From Glaciozyma antarctica PI12 (lineage: Eukaryota; Basidiomycota; Microbotryomycetes; Kriegeriales; Camptobasidiaceae), in assembly GCA_002917775.1 (NCBI GenBank), contig KZ627150.1, positions 346,284 through 410,283 of the forward strand: DNA of 64,000 bases, read 5' to 3'. Positions 54,404 through 64,000 of the stretch are shown here, one piece after another. The translations under genes were made by a program, and so were the position numbers. The stretch's first letter is position 1; every line of letters begins with the position of its first letter. A model generated the notes under the pieces. It was given only the letters and a program-made list of their open reading frames with translations, ran no database searches and was not told the origin of the DNA.

Positions 54404-56773
54404 ATGGGACTCTTCAGCAAGAAGACGGACGACACCTCCAGCTCCACCTCCCCCGCCTCCCCCGTCTCTTCGGACAAGTCGGACCCCTCCCGCCCCTCAA
54501 GCCTCACCTCCTCCACCTCCTCCACCTCCTCTCCCAAAGTCACCATCTCAGGTGCTCTCACCTCCGGCGAACGCGGTCTCGGCGCCCAAGGAGCTCAGTC
54601 GCTCGCGGCGGTCCAGGACGGGCGGACGGAGGGCGTCGTAGGTTCCGCGCGGGGTGAGGCGCCCGAGGTGGTCTTCAATGCCTCTGCGGAGAAGCCTAAG
54701 CGGCTGTCTCTCCTCAAGCGCGCTACGGCGGGGACTGCTACGCCGGAGGATGAGGAGGAGCTCGAGGGGTCCGGAGCGGTTAGTCTCGTTGCGCCGAGGG
54801 GGATTACGGAGGGTGATGTTTCGGCTGTCGAGGTGGAGAAGGAGGATAGGAAAGTGGATACGAAGGGGAGGAACGTACCGACGAGCTGGGTGGGAGGGAC
54901 TTCGGTCGGGGATAGCTTGTCGGCTTCGATCAAGGAACGAGTGCTCGAGGAGTGCGATCCGTCGCCCAAGACGAGTAACGAGAAGTTCCACAAGCTCTTC
55001 CCGCAGATCCCGGAGGAGGACGAGCTCATCGAAGGTGCGTTGCTCTCTCGTCGCAGGCTGTCCTCGCTGACGACTTGCTTCGGGCTAGACTACCGCTGCG
55101 CTCTCCAGCGCGAGATCCTCGTCTCAGGTCGACTCTACGTATCAGAGAACCACCTCGCCTTCCGCGCCAACATCCTCGGTCCGTCCCCCCTTCCGCTCCT
55201 CGCCACCTCCACTAACTCCCTCACAGGCTGGGAAACCACTACCGTAATCCCCTGGTCCGAAGTCACCGCGATCGAGAAGGGCAACACGGCCCTCGTCCTC
55301 CCCAACGCTCTCGACATTTGTACCCCGAACGGCAAAAACACCTTCACCTCCCTCTTCGCACGCGACGCGACGTACGCCCTCCTCGTCGCCGTCTGGCGAC
55401 ATGCGCACCCCGAGCACGCGCGGGACGATTCGAGGAGCGTGAAGAGCAGTGATGTGATGAGTTACGAGGACGATGCGGGGGAGAAGAAACGGTTCAAATT
55501 CCGTCCGCGCTTGCCTGCGATCTTGAGGAAGAGGGACAGCGGGAGTGAGAGTGAGGGAGAGGAGTTGACGGAGGCGCAGAAGGTCGTCAAGGAGACGAGA
55601 AGGGGGCATCCGGAGACCAAGTATGAGGGAGAGGAGTTTGCGAATGTGGCGGGGGAGTTTGGGCTGCCGACGAGTCCGGCGAAGGCGTACGGGCTCATGT
55701 TTCGTGATGAGGAGTTCTTGAAGGTGTTTTGGGAGGAGAATCAGAAGCTCAAGGGTGAGTTTGTTCGTTCGATTTTGTGGGAGAAAGGAGGCTGATGGAG
55801 CGTGCAGATATGAAGGTCGGCGAGTGGAGGAAGGAGGGCGAGCAGGAGGAGCGAGAGATGACCTACATCAAGCCTCTTCACGCGTCAATGGGACCCAAGG
55901 TGCGATTTCTCTCTCGCTTCGGCGGTCCTCGCGAGCATGGCTAACGTGCGAATTCGAGCAGGAGACGCTGTGCGAAGTTGAGGATGTGACGGAGAAGGTC
56001 GACCCAGAGTCTTGGATCGCCGTGCGCACGACCACGCATACGCCTGTGCGTGCTTTGACTGTGTCGATGGGGAGGAGAGCTGATGCGGAAGTGCAGGACG
56101 TTCCTTCCGGAGCAGGCTTCTTCGTCAAAACTCGCACGGTCTTTACCTGGAGCGTGATGGGTGGGACCAAGGTTAAGATTACGACCGAGGTCGAGTGGAC
56201 GAAGGCGAGTCGTCTCTCTTCGTTGCCAGGAAGGTCGCTGATCTTTCGCACGAACGCAGGTCAATCGCATGCTCAAGGGAATCATCGAGCGAAGCTGCCT
56301 CGACGGACAGAAGACGTATTCGAACGACGTCGAAGCCGCTGTTCGAGCTCACATCGCCGAGCACCAGGACGAATTCATGGTCGCCGGCGCCGAGGAGGAG
56401 GAGGTCAAGGCCGAAGTCGCTCCCGCTCCCTCACTCCTCTTGACCCTCACCTCCTTCCTCCCCTCCCCGATCATCGTCCTCTCCGTCATCGTCGTCATCC
56501 TCCTCTTTTACCAACTTCTTTACGCTCATGGCGATGAGGCAGCAAGCTCGGGCGGCGCATCAACTCAGGATTGGCAGTCCGGACGAGGTGGCGAGTGCGG
56601 TCGGGCGAATTTTGAGCAAGTTTAAGGAGGTGCACGGAGCGAAGGCTGGGAGGGAGAATGCGGAGAGATTTGGGAGGAGTGTGAGGGAGGTTGCTGGATT
56701 GGCTGCTGTGGTTGAACGGCAGGTGAAGGAGCTCAACGACCGAATGGCTGGCTTGGTAGCCTCGCCGTCGTAG
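54404..56773 (+). CDS. GRAM-VASt membrane protein (Lam/Ysp2-type sterol transfer)
   Basis: Lam/Ysp2 proteins sit at ER contact sites and move sterol through a StART-like VASt domain. The N-terminus (MGLFSKKTDDTSSSTSP) is Ser/Thr/Pro-rich. The GRAM domain is FHKLFPQIPEEDELIE, YRCALQREILVSGRLYVSEN, HLAFRANI, GWETTTVIPWSEVTAIEKG. The VASt domain has PTSPAKAYGLMFRDEEFLKV, EREMTYIKPLHASMGPK, FVKTRTVFTWSVMGGTKVKI. One membrane helix follows (PIIVLSVIVVILLFYQLLYA). Just after it, near 56500-56530, the coding frame changes by one base: the continuation QLRIGSPDEVASAVGRIL and the coil ending MAGLVASPS (stop 56771-56773) is in another frame, while the original frame ends at 56625. A one-base excess is the simplest explanation. 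About six short introns. Confidence 0.82.
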
Positions 56774-56966
56774 TTTTGTAGTCTTTGTTTACTTTTTGCT
56801 TACTTTTTGTAATTCGACTGTACTGTTCTAAGTACGGACACCGATCGAAACTTGCCAAGGCAGATCCATCGCCCCACTCCTCTCCTCTCCTCATCTCCCT
56901 TCGACACCCACACCACAGCTCATCCTCAAGCAGCTCCAACCCCGCCGAAGCTACAACCGAACAGCG

Positions 56967-59900
56967 ATGGCGCCCGACGTCCCTACCATCGTCACTTCGA
57001 CGGACAACTCGCGACCCTCGACTCCTCCCAACACCAACACCGGCGCCACCACTCTTTCCCCCATCACCCCTCCTCCCACCTTCTCCATCTCCCCAGCAGC
57101 GGACGACGACTCTAGCTCTCCGACGGGCCCCTCGCTTTCGATCCCGGGCACTTCTCCTAACTCTCGCGGGACGGCTCAGGGCGGAAGTGACGCACCTCCT
57201 AGCCCCGACGGCAGTTTCGTCGCTGGAACTACGCTAGGATTGAGGGATAACAACGATGTGAGTGGCGTCTCTTTCTCTCTGTGCCGTTTCGAGGGAGGCG
57301 GGTCGCGCGTAAGACGGTTTTTATAGTTGGCGTTTACAAGCGGGAAGCTGAGGACCGCAGTTGGATCATCGCCTGAAGGGCTATGCGCACAGCTGTTCGG
57401 CTCTCCTGTCAACGATGTCGAGCAAGCAGCTTCGGGGGCGTTGGTGGCCTTGGCACCTCGCGACGTTCGAGTTTTGGGTACAGGGGCCTGAGTACGACGG
57501 GAGCTGCTAGGCCATCGAGCTAGCGGTGTCAGGCGCTACGGTGGCGTGTAGTGCATCGGACGTACATGGATCGTTTCGCCCGACAAAGGCCCGTCCGCCG
57601 CTCGTCGCAGGACCCACGTTTCTCGAGGATCTGCGCTGACCTCTTGTTCTCCTCTCCCCTGAGCAGCCTGACGCCAAGCGCGCTCAACACGAGCTCAGCT
57701 ACGCCCCATCCTCCACCACCGCCACCTCGGACGACGGCATGATGAGCGAGAAGGGCAAGCACGTCCGTCGACCTTCCGGTGCCGTCTCCTTCACCTCGAC
57801 CATCCCCGACGGCGCCTCACCCACCTCCGGCGGCGACATCGAGAAGGGCGAGACGTCCGTCGAGGAGGAAGCCGCTCCCGCGCCGCGCAAGTGGCTAGGC
57901 ATCTTCCCCCGCGCGCCCAAGAAGGATCTCGGTCCCATCGTCAAGCCCGATCCCTCGCCCGAGGAGATGGCCCCGTTCAACACCGCCCTCACTCCTTCGG
58001 CGCTCTACAGCATCTACGACCCCAAGAGCTACCACCAGCTCGCCAGCATGGGAGGCACGGCGGCGGTCCTCGATGGACTTCGGACGGACCCCAAGACGGG
58101 CTTGTCGGATGCGCAGAGCGAGATCCCGCTTAGCGAGCGCAACAGGGTCTACGGCACGAACCGCGTCGCGCAACGCCCCGGGAAATCGTTCCTCATGCTC
58201 TGTTGGATGGCTTACCAGGACAAGGTCCTCGTAAGTCCCTTCGATCCTCCTTCGCAGAGCTCGAGCTGAGCTAACTTTTCCACTCGGCGCGCAGTTCATT
58301 CTCTCCATCGCCGCCGTCGTCTCCCTCGCTCTCGGACTCTACCAAGATATCGGCACGCCTCCGGAGCAGTTCGAATCCACCCGCTGCCCCCCGACCAACC
58401 TCTGCACGGCGCCTCAAGTCGACTGGGTCGAGGGAGTAGCCATCACCGTCGCCATCGCCATCGTCGTCCTCGTCGGAGCCGTCAACGATTACCAGAAGGA
58501 GCGCCAGTTCCGCAAGCTCAACGCCCAGAAAGAGGAGCGCAACGTTAAGTGCATCCGGGACGGCAGCGAACGCCTCATGAGCGTCTACGACGTCGTCGTC
58601 GGTGATATCCTCATCGTCGAGCCTGGAGAGATCCTCCCCGTCGATGGAATCTTCCTCCAAGGTCACAACGTTCGCTGCGACGAGAGTGGAGCGACGGGAG
58701 AGAGCGATGCGGTCAAGAAGGCGCCTTTCGAGGAGCTTAACGGTAGCGAGCGGGGCAAGACGGACTGCTTCCTCCTCAGTGGATCCAAGGTCCTCGAGGG
58801 AGTCGGAACCTACGTCGTCACTGGAGTAGGAGAGCACTCGTTCCACGGCAAGATCATGATGTGTGAGTTTGCGTTTTCAGCACCAGTCGTTGAGGATTCA
58901 GAGCTGATGTATGTCCGGTTTCAACAGCTCTTCGCGGAGACGCGGAGGAGACTCCTCTCCAGCTCAAGCTCAACTCTCTCGCCGAACTCATCGCCAAGCT
59001 CGGTTCCGCCGCTGGTCTCACGCTCTTCAGCGCACTCAGTGCGTTTTCGCGCCCCCTCTCCCCTTCGTGCAGCAGCTGACGGCCAGCTATCTTCGCAGTG
59101 ATCAAGTTCTTCGTCGCGCTAAGCACCAACCCCGACAGGACCGCGAACGAGAAGGCGCAGAACTTCATCCAGATCCTCATTATTTCCGTCACCGTTGTCG
59201 TTGTCGCCGTTCCCGAAGGTGCGTTCCTGTTCGGTGCTCACTCGAACCGCAGCTAACGAGTAACAACGCGCAGGACTCCCGCTCGCCGTCACTCTCGCCC
59301 TCGCTTTCGCCACCCGTCGCATGACCAAGCAGAACCTCCTCGTCCGCGTCCTAGGCGCCTGCGAAACCATGGCCAACGCTACCGTCATCTGCACCGACAA
59401 GACCGGTACGCTCACCCAGAACAAGATGTCGGTCGTCGCAGGCGCCATCGGAGTCCACCTCAAGTTCGCCGACCGTCTCGCCGAGAACGCCGCTCGCTCG
59501 AACGCGAACGACGATGTCGACGCCGACAAGGAAGCTCCCGGACCTCGAACCGGCCGTACCGACTTCTCGACCGACATGAAGGACATCAACCAGCACCTCA
59601 ACCCTGCCCTCATCACGCTTCTCAACGACTCGATCGCGATCAACTCGACTGCGTTCGAAGGTACCGACGAGCACGGCGAGGTCGGAGGATTCGTCGGCAG
59701 CAAGACGGAGACGGCGCTTCTCTGGTTCGCGAAGAACCTCGGCTGGAGCGACTACAAGGCGACGCGCGAGGGAGCCACGATCGTTCACATGATTCCGTTC
59801 AGTTCGGAGCGCAAGGCAATGGGAGTTGTCATCAAGCTCCCGAGTGGAGCCCACCGCCTTCTGCTCAAGGGAGCTTCCGAAGTCCTCGCCAAGATCTGCA

Positions 59901-62328
59901 ACCGCCACGTCGTCGTCTCGGAGAACTACGTGCCTGGATCCAGCACCGACACGGAGACGATCGAGACCACCGAATTTACCAACGAGACGCGTTCCAACAT
60001 CTGTTCGTCCTTTCGTTCCGCCTGCCTTGCGAGTCCTTGCTGAAAAAGTGTCTCCTCAGCTCGCACCATCATCTTCTACGCCAACCAGTCCCTCCGTACC
60101 ATCGCCCTTTGCTCCCGCGACCTTCCTCGCTGGCCACCGCTCGGAGCTCAGCTCGACGATTCCGGAAACGTCGAATGGGCCGACCTCGCTCGCGATCTCA
60201 CTCTCGTCGCCGTCACCGCTATCGAGGACCCTCTTCGCGAGGGTGTCACGCAGGCCGTCGCTACTTGCCAGTCGGCCGGTGTCAGCGTCAAGATGTGCAC
60301 TGGGTGAGCTTGACCTTCGTCGCGCGATGCAAAGCGGCTTGCTGATGCCTCTTTTGCGCGCAGAGACAACGTCCTTACCGCGCGATCTATCGCCACTCAG
60401 TGCGGCATCTTCACCCCCGGAGGAGTCATTATGGAAGGCCCCGTCTTCCGCAAGCTCACCATCGCCGAACGCCACGAGATCGTCCCCCGTCTTCAAGTCC
60501 TCGCTCGTTCCTCCCCCGAGGACAAGAAGATCCTCGTCGAGCACCTCAAGAGCATGGGTGAGGTCGTTGGTGTTACCGGTGATGGAACGAACGATGGACC
60601 TGCGCTCAAGACTGCCAACGTTGGATTTTCGTAAGTCCTCTGTTCGCTTTTCGCTAGCGAGCTCGTACTGACGACTTTTGGTGATGCAGGATGGGTATCG
60701 CCGGTACCGAGGTCGCCAAGGAGGCGTCCGATATCATTCTCATGGACGACAACTTCTCCAGCATCGTCTCGGCCATCATGTGGGGTCGTTGCGTCAACGA
60801 TTCGGTCAAGAAGTTCCTCCAGTTCCAGATCTCGGTCGTAAGTCCCTTTCCTGCGCTACTTCGTCGACTGGGAGCGTCGCTGATCGATTCGTTCGGCGCA
60901 GAACATCACTGCCGTCTTTATCACCTTCATCTCGGCTGTCGCTTCGGACGACGAGTCCTCCGTCCTCACTGCCGTACAGCTTCTTTGGGTCAACCTCATC
61001 ATGGAGTGAGCTCACTTGCCGCCTCTTCATGCCACCAGCACGCACTGACTCGCTCTTTTCAGCACCTTCGCCGCCCTCGCTCTCGCCACCGATCCCGCCA
61101 CTCCCGAGTCACTCAAGCGCAAGCCGGATCGCAAGACTGCACCCCTCATCAGTGTCCAGATGTGGATGATGATCTTCGGGCAGGCCTTGTTCCAGATCAT
61201 CACCGCCCTCACGCTCCACTTTGCCGGCCACGCCATCTTCAACTTCAACTCGACCGACAACGCCATCAAGATTGATCAGGATAACGAGCTTAGCACGCTC
61301 GTTTTCAACACGTTCGTGTTCAGCCAGATCTGTGAGTTTGCTGCCGGAACCCGTCGAGTACACAGCTGACGACGCTTCGCAGTCAACATGTTCAACGCTC
61401 GTCGACTCGACAAGGGACTGAACGTCTTCGTCGGCGTTTTCAAGAACACGTACTTCCTTGTCATCTTCTGCATCAGTACGGTCCGCGAATCTCGTGCGCG
61501 TCGGCGTGGCTGACGCCTGTGCTCCTGCAGTGGTCGGAGGTCAGGCCCTCATCGTCTCGTTCGGTGGCGCCGCGTTCCAGGTCGTCAAGATCAGCGGTCG
61601 CGACTGGCTCATCAGTATCCTCCTCGGCGCCCTCGCCATGCCCCTCGCCATCATCATTCGCCTGCTTCCCACTCCGCCCTTCGAGAAGTTCATGATCCGC
61701 ATGCGGCTCTACCCCGACCTCAACGCCCCTCTGCCTACCGTCGACCCCGTCGCGGAGGAAAAGCAGTGGAACGAAGGTACGTCGTGCAGTCTCGAGCGCT
61801 CGCTGGAGCTTGAACTAACGAGACGGTTTCGATAGGTATCACCAAGGTCGTCGACAACCTCAACCTTTACGCCCAGATTCGCGGCGGTCGTCTTCGCAGC
61901 TCGAGCATCGTTCGCAAGTCAAGGAGCAAGCAGTTGGCCGAGCACGACATCCACCCCAGCGCTCTCAGTTCGTCGCAATCTTTTTCGTGCCGCCCATCGA
62001 CTAACCTCGCTCTCTTCGCAGTGGCGATGGTTCCTTCGCTCATCATGGGATCGATCGGAGCCGGCTGGAAGCCCTCGACTGGAACGCTCTCCGACCCCGC
62101 CGCCGACGATCCTTCGCGGTCCTCGGCACAGCTTTGGGCTGGAAACGTCCAAGTCCACCCCGAGACCGACGTGCGTTCATTCCTCCTCCCTCCTCTCGTA
62201 CCCGAAACTGACTGCTGTTCCGCTTGCAGAAAAACGACGCTCTCATGCAGCGTTTCAACGGGACGGCTGGGCACTCGCGGAAGCCCTCTGGAGCGACTTC
62301 GCTCGCCCCTCCCTCAGCAGAGCGATAG
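56967..62328 (+). CDS. pmc1: Pmc1, vacuolar/PMCA-type Ca2+-ATPase
   Basis: P2B-type ATPases pump Ca2+ into the vacuole. A long disordered cytosolic N-terminus ([20 protein letters not shown], about 200 residues) precedes the first helices ([37 protein letters not shown]). The actuator loop has [17 protein letters not shown]. Then come [20 protein letters not shown], the phosphorylation site [15 protein letters not shown], the nucleotide-binding [11 protein letters not shown], and the hinge [20 protein letters not shown]. The last helices include [20 protein letters not shown] and [20 protein letters not shown]. All catalytic residues are intact. Intron 1 (57258-57666, 409 nt) is long; the other eleven or so are short. 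It ends [13 protein letters not shown]. No clear C-terminal calmodulin site is seen. The ATG at 56967 is the first in frame. About 1400 residues. Confidence 0.94.
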
Positions 62329-62513
62329 ATCTTCCACCCTCGTTTCTCCTTCACCTTTTTGTCACCTACTACCGCACTTGCATGCACGGCTGCTGCTTTG
62401 TACCACTTAGTTGCTCTTTCTTTACGCGTAATTCGAAACTACTTCGCGCGAACAACAGAAGAGACAAGTCGACGTTCCGAATTGCGTTCGAGGTTCGCCT
62501 CCGACGCTTCACC

Positions 62514-64000
62514 ATGTCTGCGTCTCTGCTCGTACATCACGGCAAGCAGTACTACGACCTCTCCATCTTTCCTGGTCAGCTCGTCTTCCGTCGGCGAGGC
62601 GAGAGCACCGGAGGAGCGTCCCTTCCGGCGAACCTGGTGCTGGAGACGATCGCCTTCGTCAAGACGAGGCCGAGCTCGACCGCAGCTGGGGAAGCAGTCA
62701 CGCAAGTACTGGTAGTCTACCTCGTAGCCCAGCTCGACGAATTCCCGTCCGTTGCCTCCCTCTCCTTCACCACGTCGTCAGACTTCGCGGCGTTCTCAGC
62801 GGACCAGGCGGCTCTCAAGGCTCTTCTGCTCGCGCCCTTGCAAGGCCAGTCCGTGGACATCGTCATCAACGGAAGCGCTGGACGAGGACGAGCGAAGAGC
62901 TTCTTCCCGCGCGTCATCGAGCCCCTCCTCAAGCTCGCCGACCTCCCTTGCCGTAGTCATGCCACGACGGGCGTCGACGATGCTGGCCGGATCGGGAGGG
63001 ACAGCGTTATGAAAGCTCGTAAGGATGGCAGGAAGGCGATACTCGCGATCTTGGGGGGAGACGGGACGACGCACGAGCTCCTCAACGGCTTGCTGCTCGA
63101 CCAGTCTGGTGAGCTCGAGGACGCCAATGCAGCGGACTTGATTATCCTGTACGCTCCCAGATCGCACCGTTACACTTGGATCGAACTGATCAAGCCCGCA
63201 ACAGCCCCCTCGGAACGGCGAACGCCCTATTCTACCACCTCTTCCCTCCCGAATCCCCGTTAACGCCCACCGACTCCCCACTCGCCCTTCTATATTCCCT
63301 CCTCGCCTTCCTACGAGGCTCCTACACACTTCCCCTCCCTGTCGCTCTCAACACCCTCCCAGGCACTCCCATCTCCGTCATCACCTCGGTGGTCTCCTCC
63401 GCCGCCTTACATGCTTCGATCCTCTTCGACGCCGAAGAGCTTCGCGCTACGATCCCAGGCGTCGACCGATTCAAGGCCGCTGCGCACAAGAACGCTTCGA
63501 CATGGTGGCGAGGAACGCTCAGGCTCCTGCCGGAGGAATCCGTCGGCGTGCGGAGGTACGAATCCTCGTCGAAGACGCTCGAGACGATTCCTGGCGACGA
63601 CGCTTGGGTCAAGGTCGACTCGTCTTCCGGTACCGCGACGGTCGAGGGCCCCTTCTCCTACGTCGTCTCGTCCCTCGTCTCGCGATTCGAGTCCAACTTT
63701 ATCGTCGCTCCCCTCCGATCCCCCCTTTCTCCACTCGCTCCTTCGTCCTCCCCCTCCATCGACATCATCGTCATTCGTCCTTTGCGCGATATTGAGACGG
63801 CCAAGATGGTTGCGGAAGGGAAGCAAGAAGAAGCTGCGAAGGCGTTCGTTGCGAAGGTCTGGGGAATCATGGGAGGGATGTACAGCGGAGGCACACACGT
63901 CGACGCCGAATACGAGGATCAAAAGGTACCTATCATCGAGGTGTTCCGCTGCGGTGGATTTGTTTGGGAGCCTGTGAGTTCGTTCTCATCAGCCTCGATT
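62514..64000 (+). CDS. diacylglycerol/sphingoid-base lipid kinase (5' part)
   Basis: DAGK-catalytic lipid kinases include sphingosine kinases (Lcb4/5). The protein begins MSASLLVHHGKQYYDLSIFP, a family-like N-terminal beta region. The catalytic domain starts VDIVINGSAGRGRAKSFFPR, with the nucleotide motif ILAILGGDGTTHELLNGLLL. A 56-nt intron then joins ILPLGTANALFYHLFPPE. Further C2-C5 regions include WVKVDSSSGTATVEGPFSYV, FESNFIVAPLRSPLSPLA and SIDIIVIRPLRDIETAKMV, and the last exon seen ends FRCGGFVWEP before a GTGAGT donor at 63976. The GGDGT motif is intact. The usual SGDG is here GGDG, as in sphingosine/ceramide-type and some bacterial-like kinases. Substrate not certain. It runs off the right edge. 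Confidence 0.87.

Noticed and set aside
54404-56625. GRAM-VASt protein ending at 56625 with a short Gly/Ser tail
   Set aside because: The sequence after the membrane helix is much more protein-like in the neighbouring frame up to 56773, so the early stop is probably due to a one-base break.
1-64000. tRNA genes, LTR or other mobile elements, CRISPR arrays
   Set aside because: No A/B-box tRNA pattern, long terminal repeat, reverse transcriptase or transposase motif, or regular spaced repeat was seen on either strand.

Overview
The window is nuclear DNA of a fungus, most likely a GC-rich basidiomycete yeast of the Rhodotorula/Rhodosporidium kind (Microbotryomycetes). This is inferred from dense, GC-rich coding sequence, intron-rich genes whose introns are mostly 45-70 nt, a donor that is usually GTGCGT/GTGAGT/GTACGT, a CTGAC/CTAAC branch motif close to a CAG acceptor, and typical fungal proteins (Nop58, Prp19, Vps39, Pmc1, a GPI-type chitin deacetylase, a Scm3-like centromere chaperone). 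No tRNA, rRNA, CRISPR, transposon or virus-like element was recognised.

Layout, left to right. 1-381 is the 3' end of an unknown gene. 1002-2023 is a small five-exon unknown protein. 2275-4588 is a PX-BAR sorting nexin (Snx41/Atg20 type) with two apparent frame breaks, facing a DUF1746 membrane protein (4945-5713, minus). 5762-7746 is a Scm3/HJURP-like protein, followed on the minus strand by a decayed BTB/POZ gene. 9107-12854 is a kinesin-6-like motor. 13106-15370 (minus) is Prp19, divergent from Nop58 (15662-18196). 18595-20159 (minus) is an X-family DNA polymerase, divergent from a 745-residue disordered protein (20553-22842). 23025-27214 (minus) is Vps39. 27524-28527 (minus) is a decayed unknown gene. 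Then come a fatty-acid-hydroxylase-superfamily enzyme (29098-30570), a small ABM-fold monooxygenase (30831-31428), a Nudix hydrolase (31563-33406, minus), a disordered coiled-coil protein (33540-35764), a chitin deacetylase (36165-38093), a PLP aminotransferase (38189-39915, minus), DNA ligase I (40139-43615, minus) and MMS19 (43843-48034, minus). MMS19 is divergent from the Ubc7 ubiquitin-conjugating enzyme (48144-49133). An RRM protein related to the cyclophilin-E N-terminus (49652-50505), a uridine kinase/UPRT-like fusion (50685-52952, minus), a GRAM-VASt sterol-transfer protein (54404-56773), the vacuolar Ca2+-ATPase Pmc1 (56967-62328) and the 5' part of a diacylglycerol/sphingoid-lipid kinase (62514 to the edge) close the window.

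The genes are ordinary housekeeping and accessory genes; there is no operon-like system. Genome maintenance is over-represented (Scm3, kinesin-6, PolX, ligase I, MMS19), but this may be chance. The strongest unusual signals are in gene structure. The P-loop of the uridine kinase is spread over tiny exons of 7, 16 and 20 nt. The Prp19 start codon is itself split by an intron. Several otherwise conserved genes carry small frame breaks, which could be sequence errors or real decay; two genes have enough lesions to be called pseudogenes.
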